64,000 nt of DNA from Physella acuta. Lineage: Eukaryota; Mollusca; Gastropoda; Physidae. A program made the translations under genes and the position numbers. The notes beneath the pieces are model-generated. The model was given only the letters and a program-made list of their open reading frames with translations, was not told where the DNA came from and did no database searches. The DNA lies in assembly GCF_028476545.1 (NCBI RefSeq), contig NW_026731680.1, forward strand, positions 62,001-126,000, in the 5' to 3' direction. Shown here piece after piece: positions 51,526 to 62,204 of the stretch (its first letter is position 1; the number at the start of each line of letters is the position of its first letter).

Positions 51526-52689
51526 GTCAATTTTTTTTCCGAATTAAAAACATAAACCTATAATGTCAAAATATATATTTTAAAGTCATATTAATGTCAT
51601 TAATTTTATTTCGTTTTTATTTTATTAATTAAACAAATCTATGTTAATTACTCCCATTAAAAAAAAATACCTTTTGAATGATAAACATAAAAATAAGTAA
51701 ACATAAAAAATGGCTTTTAGTTTAAAAATCTTTTCTTTATGTCTTCAATTTTCCTGGCTTCTAAGGATTAAAATAATGCGATCTAAAATAAAAGCAATAA
51801 AATATTTCTTAAGCGCCGCTGACGTCATAGAAAACAAAAACAAAAATTGGATTTTCCCAAGAAGCTTTGATTTACGTCAGAAAATGGCCGTTGGTTCAGT
51901 GTGAGTCAAGGTAATATTTTGTCATTGACTTAGGGTGTGTCAAGATTAGTTTTTGTCAAAAGCGGTGACTTGTGTGTGTCCTGTTTAATTTTTGTCCACG
52001 GTGGTCATTGACTTGAAGTGTGTCAAGATTAGTTTTTTTGTCAACGGCACTCATTGCCAAGTCTAGCTTTGTCAATGGATGTTTGAGTGGGGCAAAGATC
52101 ATACTGTTTTAACTCGTCGTTTCATGCTACATTTAAGGGATTTGCTTATTGATTGAGGAGCTACAGTACACAGTTAATGGCTCCCCTTTGGGTTTGTGGG
52201 TGGGGGGTATAAGGTCTTTGTATGTAAAAGGAGGGGTGAAGTATTGTGGGGGTTGAATTAATTGTGAGTGGAGGGGGGTAGTTTGTCGGGGTTGAGTTAA
52301 TTGTGAGTGGGGTGTGGGGGGTAGTTTGTGAGGATGGGATACAAGGATTTGTGTAGTTTGATCTCTTTGTGGGATTAGAATTAGTTTGTTAATAGAATAA
52401 TGGGGCGTAAAGGGGTAGGGCAAGGAAATAGGTAGGCTTTTAAGGGATTAGGATGTATTATTGTCGAAAGATAGGTAGGGGTAATGGGGTGTAAACAGAA
52501 AACCGCTGCAACATGTGGGACGTGTGGGTAGCTGAGGTCATTTCGTACACCATCTTTTTTTTATTTACACACGAAATAAAGGAAATTTGTCTTGTATCTC
52601 AACTTTATTTCTTAAAAACGAATATTAGAACTAAAGTCCTGAAACTAAATTTTCCCAGACTTTCTGAATAATATACTGTCCTAGGGACG
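51526..52689. other. AT-rich DNA; degenerate GTCA and GTGGGG repeats
   Basis: 51895-52080 has three loose copies of a GACTTGNNGTGTGTCAAGATTAGTTTTTGTC-type unit. 52225-52330 has a loosely repeated GGGTTGAATTAATTGTGAGT unit. No gene is recognised. Confidence 0.6.
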
Positions 52690-52925
52690 GTAGAAAGCTA
52701 GACTGCCAACCCGAGAGTCTCGAGTTCGAATCCAGGTTCAAATCAGTGGAACGTCCCAGAGTCCACTCAGCTCTGGAGGGTATCTAACTTACGTTAGGTA
52801 AACAAAAGCGACTGGGCTTAGTACTGACCACACTATCCCTTCATATGCCGTGGTCAACGAATCAACTCTACATCATCTGCCCCATATGTCTTGGGTACGA
52901 ACGGAATGAAGAAGAAGAAGAGGAA
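52690..52925 (+). mobile_element. SINE family A, full length with GAA tail
   Basis: A tRNA-like head (GGTAGAAAGCTAGACTGCCA), a canonical B box (GAGTTCGAATCCAGG), the body (GAGTCCACTCAGCTCTGGAG, AAAAGCGACTGGGCTTAG, CTTCATATGCCGTGG) and a tail ending in (GAA)n near 52908-52922. The best copy for judging the true 3' end. Confidence 0.9.
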
Positions 52926-53704
52926 TACTCTCCTACATTATTAATTAATAAAAGTGCTCGAAAAACACAACGTTATATCTGTAAAAAAATCTCTTTCTCA
53001 CCTTATATATATATGCCTTATTCTTACATTTAGAATTTTCCACTCTTTCTTTCCAAATAATTGATCGACCGGCTGGCCTAGAACTTAAGCCCAACACAAC
53101 GCCAATAATTACTAAGGTTCTATTCTTGTAGAAGTCTGACTACCTACCCTCCAAATGAAATATTTGTTTCGTTTTAATTTTATTTTTGTTACTAAATGTT
53201 TATCTATTAAAGTGAATTATAATTTTAAATTTCCATACAATTATTGCTAAAATATTTTTAAAGCACGTTGTTCACAGATTCCATCAGGGTGTTCAAAATA
53301 ACGCGCGTGAGAACCGCTCTTAAGGTAGTTACTCAATGACACTGTTCGCTGGTAATTATTGCGTACTCAGAAGACAGTTTAGAGAGTAGCATATTTAACC
53401 TTGGCAGCGACTTGCCTACCTGATCGAGGCTGTAATTTGTAGAGTATGGTCGGTATGTTTCTGTCAGTCGTAACCCGGTAATCGAACATAAACCATCGCT
53501 GGTAACAAAACATCAGGTGTAAAGAGAAGTTATCTTATCTGTCACATAACTTAATCTAAGCCCTAGCACTAAAATGAGTCCTACGCTCTAACTTTTACTT
53601 AATTCTGACCCTAAACTCTAGTCAACATTGTAATATGTTGTTTTACCCTAAAGCTAACTATAAGGTTTGAACTTAGTCTTAACTCGGGACCTAATTCCAG
53701 CTCT
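52926..53704. other. AT-rich DNA, then decayed CCCTAA-like stretch
   Basis: From 53550 the sequence is rich in CTAACCCT-like words without a fixed period. The stretch continues after MITE A6 to about 53950. No gene is recognised. Confidence 0.45.
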
Positions 53705-53712
53705 AACCTTAG

Positions 53713-53883
53713 CAGAGTTTCTTCCAGGCGTTTCTTCCAGTTTCTTCCCCCGAAGAAAGTCTACAACCTCCCCCTCCCCGAACGAAATGGAATTTATATT
53801 GAAAACTTTTACCAGTGTCTGCCCCCCCCCCCCCCGGAAATATCAAGTTCTCCCCCTGAGAAAAAAGTCTGGAAGAAACACTG
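53713..53883 (-). mobile_element. MITE family A, copy A6, inverse orientation
   Basis: The ends are CAGAGTTTCTTCCAGGC and GTCTGGAAGAAACACTG, with the perfect 8-bp duplication AACCTTAG at 53705-53712 and 53884-53891. The internal motifs are the inverse of A4 and A5, including CTTTTACCAGTGTC and a C-run. Confidence 0.94.
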
Positions 53884-53891
53884 AACCTTAG

Positions 53892-54815
53892 TTTAGTCGA
53901 ACATTAACCCTGATCCTTATTCTACTTGGCTACAACAGTTCATCTAAAGCGGTGCGGCTAATTAAAAGCTACTCAGACTTGTATATTAATTTAAAAAAAT
54001 GATCAAAAGTTTAATAGAGTAAATAATTTGATTGAATTTTTTTCCCCTCCTTTTTAATAAATTACACGAAAAGAAACATTAAAATTAAAATAGCATCTAA
54101 GTGAGGTATAATAAAAATAAACCACAGTCTAATCAAGGATAAAAAAACACTGAAATTTTATACCTTTTTTTTCAAAAATTTAAACCCGTCATCTTAAAAG
54201 TAAAACGCTAACAATTTTACTATTTGCTATTATTTTTTAATATAAATAACTGTCCATCCGTCGACTTCATTTTCTATTTCCATTTTCCTTATAATATCAC
54301 TTTGCTCATTTGTTTGGTTCACACTCATCCGCCTCTACCCCCCCCCCCCTCCCCCACCCTTTACGCCCTATCTTTAAAAAAAAACCTTACTGACGTATTC
54401 AGAACACACGAAAGCAATCAACATTAATATCCGATTTCACTCATTCTGGGTTGTAAAATTACGATTTCAATTTGGCGCAGACATTACAAAAACAAAACGC
54501 AGCAAAAGAAAATCAACGAAAGAAAAAGAACGAGGGAATTTAAAAAAAAAATAAAAAAGAAGGGCAAAATGTCTTAGTTCAGAAATTAGATTTATTCCTC
54601 AGAAAATAAATTATTTCCATTTTACTTGCCTTCTATAAAAATTAAATGCACACTCGTTGAGATGATATTGTAACGATCTCTCTATATAATATAGACTTAA
54701 ATGTTGTTGTAGAATGTAGATTAAGGCTATATATACAACTAGCCAGCTGTTTTAATAGAAAATTTATACTAATAACGTTCTATAATTAGGATTGTGTTTG
54801 TTGAGCGATTCGCTA
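53892..54815. other. AT-rich DNA with a C-run
   Basis: A C homopolymer lies near 54340. No gene or shared repeat is recognised. Confidence 0.45.
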
Positions 54816-54817
54816 TA

Positions 54818-54957
54818 CAAGGTAAACAACTTAAACACTTAAACTCAAGGTAAACAACTTAAACACTTAAACACAAGGTAAACAACTTAAACACTTAAAC
54901 ATTTAAACACAATGTAAACAACTTAAACACTTGAACACAAGGTAAACACTTGAAACT
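54818..54957 (+). repeat. ~28-bp tandem repeat, about five units
   Basis: The unit contains CAAGGTAAACAACTTAAACA followed by CTTAAACA. The third unit has an extra CATTTAAACA, and the last is shortened. Confidence 0.93.
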
Positions 54958-55277
54958 CCAAGATCAGTTCTAGCATTTGTTCAAGACTATCAGAAAACAT
55001 GGAGCCAATGGCCTACCTAGTGCATAACATTTAAACACGTAATACATAATTTTATTGTGTTGAGGTGATACTGTACAAAATATTGCAATTAAAGAACGAA
55101 GAAGAAGAAGACTGGGATGACACAGCTTGTTTAAATTGTAAAACAAGAAATGATAAATTTAATTAACAAACAGTTGAAATGTTTATCTAAGAAATCTTGG
55201 TCGATTCAAAAACGTTGGACAGTCAGACTTATCCTTAATTCCAAGCAAACACTAAAAACTTAATAACCTACACACAA

Positions 55278-55575
55278 GGCAATCTTCTTCGTATCACGCA
55301 GTGTACTATTTGAAGGAATTTCATCAAGCATAATTAAGCATTACTAGCCATATGGGCCATTGACTCCGATTTCAGCCTTCGTCTCTTTCTAAATTTGCTT
55401 CGATAATCTTTGTCCGACTTCAAACAAATTACAAGGCAGCAGTTGTTTTTTTTAAAGTTTGCTTTCTTAGATAGGTTGCTGTCTCCAGCTAACAAGCCTC
55501 AAATACATGGAGTCCGAACTTGGGTCTTTTGGAGTTAACAATCACGCGCTATCCTGTCCGACCACGCCGACTACA
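55278..55575 (-). mobile_element. tRNA-derived SINE, family B, copy 2
   Basis: Read on the minus strand: a tRNA-like head (GCGTGGTCGGACAGGATAGC), then GTTCGGACTCC as a degraded B box, then a body and 3' end shared with 11855-12094 (ATTTAGAAAGAGACGAAGGC side). The tail lies at a CGAAGAAG motif. It is longer than copy 1 in the middle, so copy 1 has a deletion or this copy an insertion. Confidence 0.72.
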
Positions 55576-55734
55576 CTAACGATCTTATCCGTAAGAACAG
55601 ACAAATATGTTAAACATCAAGACCATGTCATCACATTTGATCGGGCTAACCTTTTGACCAAATCTGAAATCTAAAAACCAAAATCTCAATAGTAAAAATA
55701 AAAAGCCTGATCCATTTTCACTTAGGTACAATAC

Positions 55735-55925
55735 TTAACCCAGGGAAAAAGGAGGGTGGGCCGACCAAGGAAGACATGGAGAAGAACGGTTGAAGAAGAG
55801 GCGAAAACAGCTGGGCACACATGGGCACAGATAAAGGGGGCAGCCCAAAACCGAGTCCGATGGAGATGTGTGGTTGCAGCTCTTTGCTCCCCAGGGGCCA
55901 CAAATGAATGATGAAGACAATACTT
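55735..55925 (+). mobile_element. 3' end of a non-LTR retrotransposon (LINE) ORF2
   Basis: The plus strand reads GKRRVGRPRKTWRRTVEEEA near its start and ends ...RWRCVVAALCSPGATNE before a stop at 55909-55911. The G-R-P-x-x-T-W-R-R-T-V-E-E-E pattern followed by W.RC...LCSP is typical of the extreme C-terminus of reverse transcriptase proteins of animal non-LTR elements. The reverse transcriptase domain itself is absent, as in 5'-truncated LINE copies. The short GAATGATGAAGA tail directly follows. The open frame, without internal stops over about 55 codons, suggests a recent insertion. The clade cannot be fixed from so short a piece. Confidence 0.8.
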
Positions 55926-57210
55926 AACAAAACTTAAACAGTTTTAGGTTAAATTCTCGTCTTTTCTTCAAAAATTATCTTAATATATTTACACGCCTAA
56001 GTCAACTCGCATCATTAAAAAATGTATTGTACATCGAAGGTTCTTAAACCCTAGCAACAAGACCCCTAAACCCAACACCAACAACAAACTCACGCCACAT
56101 TCGCCTTAACAAAGACCCTAATCTCGTACGTTATCGTAGCCACGAGACTTACGAACTCCAAACACCCTCAGCTAAAATCAATACCCGGCACATCGATACA
56201 AAACTCCAATCGCGGAAATAAAATATTTTAAACAATCCAGAACTTAATCCTATCAAGAACAGACTTTGATTCTGGTAGTTAGGGAAAATAAATCCCACCT
56301 TAACTTTACTAAGATAACGGTCAAATTAAGTGAATACCACCACTCGAAGTTTCCTTAAGCTGGTTCATGCCCAAGTACAAGTGGCTATTTTATACCCGGC
56401 TCCCCGCATTAGTGGCTTGACTCATGCCCTTAAGTATCGATGGGAAATTTTAATTTGAATAATGTATTCTCGATAGCACTGCATGGATTAATTAATTAAC
56501 TTTATTGCCGCGCCAATCTGATTAGCGATTAGAAGTCTTTAAAAAGTACTTCGTTTTTTTTAATATTTAATAGTTTTCATAATCATTTCGGGTATTTTTC
56601 TAATGTTTATTCCCAGTTAAATTTAAATTGTTCTTAACTACCCCCCTCCCACACCATAAACATCGTTTTTTTTTAAGTTGTGTTTTACAGTTATTACAGT
56701 AAAGATTACATAACACTTAACCTGATCCATAACAAAGAGAGACGGTACAAGACAAGTACTCACCAAGACCCGCACACACATCGGCAGACGACAGACCAGG
56801 GACTGACCTGGTACAAACTTTCTCACACTTTCCCCGCAGACTTCGTGGCCGAGAACAGGTCGCGGACAGGACTTGTACCTGTGTACCTACTCCATCTTAC
56901 CTGACAATCACATGGGGTCAGGAACTCGACTAGCCCAGGTTGTCCTAACATTTACCTGAAGAATGGGATCAGCTTCACTAACACAACAATCTGTCGTAAA
57001 GACAAAATGTATTTCAATATATTATTTATTTCACCTAAAATACATTCAGCATGATCTGAAATATACATACGTATACACAGAGTTATTTATTATTACTTTC
57101 CAAAATCTCTTTAAAAATATCTTAATTGTAAGTGTAATCTTTAAAATGTATCTTAACTTAAAGAGATATCATTAAATTTCCCGAATTTAAAAAAAAATAT
57201 TACCGCTTTT
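55926..57210. other. AT-rich DNA, decayed CCCTAA-like words
   Basis: 56035-56200 is rich in AACCCTA/CCCCTAAAC words. 56730-56940 is less AT-rich, with an open frame of no recognised family. No gene is called. Confidence 0.4.
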
Positions 57211-57213
57211 TTT

Positions 57214-57305
57214 TAAGGCGGCTTGGTAAAGAACTAAACGCACTATCCTTATTTATATGCCGAGACCATATATACACATAAACTCTTCTTCATCTACCCA
57301 ACTGA
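57214..57305 (+). mobile_element. SINE family A, internally deleted copy
   Basis: A head-like GGCGGCTTGGTAAAGAACTA joins directly to CACTATCCTTATTTATATGC, CGAGACC and a CTTCATCTACCCAACTGACAG tail, lacking the B box and central body. Confidence 0.6.
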
Positions 57306-57589
57306 CAGCTTTGTTCAAAAGGCTAAGAAATACAGTTTAAGAATAACTTGAACAAAATTAGTCCACAAATATTTAGCGGTACACAAACGACACTTGACTT
57401 AACTGTACTGGAATGGTATGTATAGGTGGACGAGTAATATTGGATGTATGTACGGACTTTTTATTTATTACAATTTGAAATTAAAATCTGGATAAAATCC
57501 ACACCAAACAACAAACGCTCTCATGGCATAAAGCTACTAACCCACCTTGAATTCACGTCCAACCAAATGATTTTTGGTGACCCAATACA

Positions 57590-57593
<4 letters not shown>

Positions 57594-57648
<55 letters not shown>

Positions 57649-57780
57649 CAAAACAAAATAACAAAAGAAAATACCAAAACAAAATAACAAAAGAAAATAC
57701 CAAAACAAAATAACAAAACAAAATACCAAAACAAAATACCAAAACAAAATACAAAAAAAATACAAAAAAAAAATAATACA
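57594..57780 (+). repeat. Poly-A run followed by AAAATACCAAAACA repeats
   Basis: About 45 consecutive A bases, then ten or so copies of AAAATAACAAAAG / AAAATACCAAAAC. Another A-rich tract lies at 57830-57866. Frames on both strands (poly-Lys or poly-Phe) are meaningless. Confidence 0.93.
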
Positions 57781-57984
57781 AACAATAGAACATAAAAAAA
57801 AAATTACTAAAATACCAACGACAAAAAATTCCAAAAAAAAAAAAAAAGAAAAAAAAGAAAAAAAAAGCAGGAACAAGTTCAGGATGTTAGGTGTTAGAAA
57901 AGACGTCACGTGATGAGGTTTAGTTTAGCAGACGATGGTTGAGACCGAGTGATTTGCACGTAGTCGCACCGGTTGTCACTTCTC

Positions 57985-58540
57985 CAATGGTCTCACTGGT
58001 GAGACAGTGCAGGTAGGATTTGTTAGGGGATAGTCTCACTTTTACGGGAGCATTCTGTGATAGTCTCACTTTTACTGGAGAATTCTGTGATGGTCTCATT
58101 TTACTGGAGGGTTTTATGTGACAGTCTCACTTTCACTGAAGAATTCTGGAGTGGTCTGGTTTTTAATGATTTTATGTGAGTCTCATTTAGTGGAATTTTA
58201 AGCGATTGTTTTACTATTTAGATTTTTTTTTCTGAAATCTCACAATTTTATGAGTTTATTTGTGGTTTCACTTTTATTGCAGATAATCTTACTTTTATGT
58301 TTATTTTTTATTTTTATGCGTGTCGTTTTTGTGATGGTCTAATTATATTAAGTGGTTAATAATGTGATAAATTAATTTTTTGTGGTGTCTCATAATGTCT
58401 CACAATTATGTGCGATTTCGTAGATTCATGATTATATGTGATTTGGTGGTCTCCCATTTATATCCGGGTTTATTGTCTCCCTTCTATATGTGGTTGAATG
58501 ATCTCCCTTTTAGCTGTCGTGTTGTGGTCTCAACTTCGAA
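57985..58540 (+). repeat. Degenerate ~36-bp array (GTCTCACTTTTACTGGAG)
   Basis: GATAGTCTCACTTTTACTGG and GGAGAATTCTGTGAT modules are clear at 58020-58180 and progressively decayed to about 58540 (GTGATTTGGTGGTCTCCC and similar). Confidence 0.85.
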
Positions 58541-60500
58541 GATTTTGTATAGCGGTTTATCCGTTATGCGTCCGGTGTAATAGTTCTAATTTCTGACTGC
58601 AATATACTTGGTGATAAGTTCACTTGTGCAGACATGGAACCACATTTTGTATCACATTCACAGAATGTGTGAACTACGACAGTCACATGTATCATTCAGA
58701 GACAAACACGATATAGTTCACATTCTACTTCACAACTACTCTCTCTTGAATTATAACTAATTTGTTTTACGTATCTATTACCTTTCCGCAGTGTTCGCTT
58801 TTGTTTACGCTTAAAACTATCCAACATTTAAACTAGTATCAGCTAGTGGTTTTGACATTTTAATTCTTAATTTCTCTAGTATAATAAGTTAGTATGGATT
58901 AAAAGTACCATTATCCTAATAATTAAATTATCAATTAATTAATGTATTAATTACGTTATTTTTCAACAGATGCGATTAGTTTCGAATGGGAGAGAGTATG
59001 CAGATTAGGTTTTGAGATTTTCGCTTACGTTGCTTTGCTACATTTTGACAATTTATTTATTTTTGTTGAGATACGTTTCAAAGGTTATCCTAGGAGTTTG
59101 TTTTAATTGATCTTTTGTTAAAATTATAACTGTGTAAGCTGCTGGAACCCTTTTTCCTTCAATTCTTTTTCTCGATCTTAAGTGTACATCAATGCTCTTA
59201 TCGGTGTAATCTATATATATAATTCTCTTCTGGGAAACAAGCTGCAAACGCGCTCCCTACCATCCCCACCCCTACATGGTCTTAGTGAGCTGTGTTCACT
59301 CTAAATGTTTACAAACAGATCCGGGTTAAGTGACGTTTATTAGGGGCAGATAATTTAGTTTGAAATGATTTTAAACTTAAGGGGGGGGGTAACTAAGTGG
59401 AGTTTACTTTAACGGAGGGGGGGGGGGGGTAAGGAGGGGGGGGGGGGTTATCGTCCTTAACGAGCTACTTATAGTGTTTGAAAGAAATATTTTCAGTGGC
59501 AGTGTTGGTAATGTCGAATTCACAAATTATGAATAACTGAAAAGTAGAAAAAACAACAACTAAATAGAGGCGTATGATATGCCGCGGGTCGGCTCGTATT
59601 ATTAAAAACAACAACAACAAAAAAAAAAAACAAAAAAAAACCAACAGGAAACTGAATCTGAGCATGCGCGGGCAGTTAGAAGACACAACGGTCGCCGCAC
59701 CATTGACCCGGATTTAGCGCAACAGCTGTCACGTGCACAGCTTAACATATTTTTAATGCGGGGAAAATTTAAATATTTTGTTTTCTATACCCCCTTACCC
59801 CCCCCCCCCCCCCCGCTGTTTCTTGTGACAGACACACATCTTTAATATTCTTCCATCGATTCTTAAGGGAAATTTTTTTTAAAGCCATTTGTTCCTTAAT
59901 AGTTGATTTAATCTAAAGCATGTTTAACGGACGAATGGATATGTTGTACATATGTAACTACCATATATATGCAGGAAAGAAGCTGGCATTGATTTCAAAT
60001 AAAACTAAGTGGTAATTTATGCTAAAATTTCGTTTGGCTAAGGCGATAATCTCCTTATTACCTCTTATATTTTACCTCATCTTTTAAGCTTGATACTTAG
60101 GTCACGTGAGCCGATGCGATAATGTATGAGTCTCCGAAAATTAATTCCTCTTCAGTTAACTACACTGCTTAGAATATTGCGACTGAGTAGTAAAAAGGGG
60201 GTGTGGGGTCTGTTTGGGGTGACACTTAAAATAAATATAACATGAGAAGCTAAAAACTACAGGTAAATGACACTATAAAGTTTTTTAGCAAACCATTGGT
60301 GATATGTAAAAATGTAATATTAGCAAAACATTTTATGCAGGATATTTGGAATGGGGAGCAATGAAACTCCAAAGATAAACGATTTTTAAATTACATAATT
60401 TGATTAAATGTCATTTGTAGACGTTTTTCCTTTCTTCTGTTACTCCAAGACTTCACGCCGATCAAACACGAATCCTGCTAAAATGTCAAAATTTCAAATA
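58541..60500. other. AT-rich DNA with clustered G/C runs
   Basis: G-runs lie near 59380, 59417 and 59438 and a C-run near 59799. (CAA)n/A-rich sequence lies at 59608-59640, followed by GCATGCGCG (59664) in a short CpG-containing patch. No gene is recognised. Confidence 0.45.
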
Positions 60501-60551
60501 TTTCATTTCTTTTGTTTTCAACAGAGCATCATACAAATAAAAAAATTCTAG

Positions 60552-61263
60552 AAGAGAATCACAGAAATTCCTCTAACCCAACAATCTTTCCTTTATTTCC
60601 TCTCACCCAACAATCTTACCTTTATTTCCAGAAGAGGACCACAGCCATTCCTCTCACCCAACAATCTTACCTTTATTTCCTCTCACCCAACAATCTTACC
60701 TTTATTTCCTCTCAACCAACAATCTTACCTTTATTTCCTCTCAACCAACAATCTTACCTTTATTTCCTCTCAACCAACAATCTTACCTTTATTTCCAGAA
60801 GAGGACCACAGCCATTCCTCTCACCCAACAATCTTACCTTTATTTCCTCTCAACCAACAATCTTACCTTTATTTCCAGAAGAGGACCACAGCCATTCCTC
60901 TCACCCAACAATCTTACCTTTATTTCCTCTCATACAACAATCTTACCTTTATATTCTCTCACCCAACAATCTTACCTTTATTTCCTCTCACCCAACAATC
61001 TTACCTTTATTTCCAGAAGAGGACCACAGCCATTCCTCTCACCCAACAATCTTACCTTTATATTCTCTCACCCAACAATCTTACCTTTATATTCTCTCAC
61101 CCAACAATCTTACCTTTATTTCCAGAAGAGGACCACAGCCATTCCTCTCACCCAACAATCTTACCTTTATATTCTCTCACCCAACAATCTTACCTTTATA
61201 TTCTCTCACCCAACAATCTTACCTTTATATTCTCTCACCCAACAATCTTACCTTTATTTCCAG
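60552..61263 (+). repeat. Tandem array of duplicated 3' splice sites
   Basis: Built from two parts: a 29-bp pyrimidine-rich unit (CCTCTCACCCAACAATCTTA then CCTTTATTT) and a 22-bp block CCAGAAGAGGACCACAGCCA-TT. The second ends the presumed intron (TTTATTTCCAG) and starts the exon. Exon-like starts fall at 60632, 60799, 60879, 61017 and 61126, plus the real exon at 61264. A diverged copy (CTAG|AAGAGAATCACAG) lies at 60552. Spacings are 80, 167, 80, 138, 109 and 138, all 80 + 29k. No frame meets a stop inside the array, which explains the 260-codon open frame. Confidence 0.9.
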
Positions 61264-61365
61264 AAGAGGACCACAGCCATTCCTCTCACACTAACTCACC
61301 CAACAGTCAAAGTCCGGACACTGCAGGCAGTGCCAACGCTGCCAAAAAACCAACAAGAAAGCGAG
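61264..61365 (+). CDS. Candidate internal coding exon, 34 codons
   Basis: Preceded by TTACCTTTATTTCCAG and followed by GTAAGACT, both good splice-site matches. The 102-bp length is a multiple of three, with a codon split after its first base at both edges, so the exon could be skipped or included without changing frame. In that frame it reads EEDHSHSSHTNSPNSQS at the start and SANAAKKPTRKR at the end (the first E and the last codon are completed across the junctions). It is a Ser/Asn-rich stretch running into a basic, nuclear-localisation-like KKPTRKR. The composition suits a disordered linker of a nuclear or DNA-binding protein, but I do not recognise the gene. The other two frames give a stop or less plausible composition. 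No neighbouring exon is identified. Confidence 0.5.
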
Positions 61366-61385
61366 GTAAGACTCTCCTTCCCCAT

Positions 61386-61469
61386 GAATCTTGTCGCCAT
61401 TCTTCATTCCAATGCATCTTGTCGCCATTCTTCATTCCAATGAATCTTGTAGCTATTCTTCCTCTCAAT
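61386..61469 (+). repeat. 28-bp tandem repeat, three units
   Basis: GAATCTTGTCGCCATTCTTC plus ATTCCAAT, three units with few changes. Decayed AATGAATCTTG words continue to about 61605. It starts 20 bp after the candidate exon's donor site. Confidence 0.92.
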
Positions 61470-61853
61470 GAATGTTGCTTTTCCTTTTCATTAAAAATCT
61501 CGCCTTTTCTTTTTACTACTATTAATCTTGCTGTTTTCCTACAATGAATCTTGATGTTTTCTTACAATAAATCTTTCTGTTTTTCTTCTTGCCAATGAAT
61601 CTTATAATTTCTTCATCCCAGTCATTAACATTGTTGTCTTTTTTCCTTATATGTGTTCCCTCTTATACGACTTTACATAATGGATAACGAAAATATTTAT
61701 TAAGCAGTATCGGCGAAAACAATGGGCTAAGTTGGCTTATGTTGATATGACCCATATAGGAAATTAGGGATTTGTTCATGTTTATTTCTTAAAAAACTTA
61801 TGCAAGCTTCAAACAGAAATATATATTTTTTTCAATATGCAGTTAATCAACGA

Positions 61854-62204
61854 AGTTCCCTACAATCTGAGTACCCGTATAATACTCGATTTAAAATCTT
61901 TTTAAAATATCGTAAAGGCAAGTCGTATAAAATACAAGATGAAAACTTTTCAAGGTTATACATAAGGAAAAGTTCCCTAAAATCTGACTGCCCTCATAAT
62001 ACGCGATTTAAAATATTTTCAATATATCGTAAAAGCAAGTCGTATAAAATACAAGATGAAAACTTTACAAGGTTAGACATAAGGAAAAGTTCCCTAAAAT
62101 CTGACTGCCCTCTTAATACGCGATTTAAAACTCTTTTCAAAATATCGTAAAACCAAGTCTTATAAAATACAAGATGAAAATTTTTCAAGGTTAGACACAA
62201 GGAA
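61854..62204 (+). repeat. 117-bp tandem repeat, three units
   Basis: Units start at 61854, 61971 and 62088 (AGTTCCCTA...). They share AAGTCGTATAAAATACAAGA and TACGCGATTTAAAA with about 10% differences. Because 117 is a multiple of three, a 116-codon frame remains open on plus; it shows no domain, and its lysine-rich repeat is likely incidental. Confidence 0.93.

Noticed and set aside
52690-52760. tRNA gene (A and B boxes visible)
   Set aside because: The tRNA-like part continues into the SINE body shared by many copies and does not fold into a full cloverleaf; it is a SINE head.
60512-61294. 260-codon open frame
   Set aside because: It starts at a TTG inside a polypyrimidine/acceptor-like sequence and covers the splice-site array. 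The frame differs from the exon frame in the last copy and ends at a stop inside the candidate exon.
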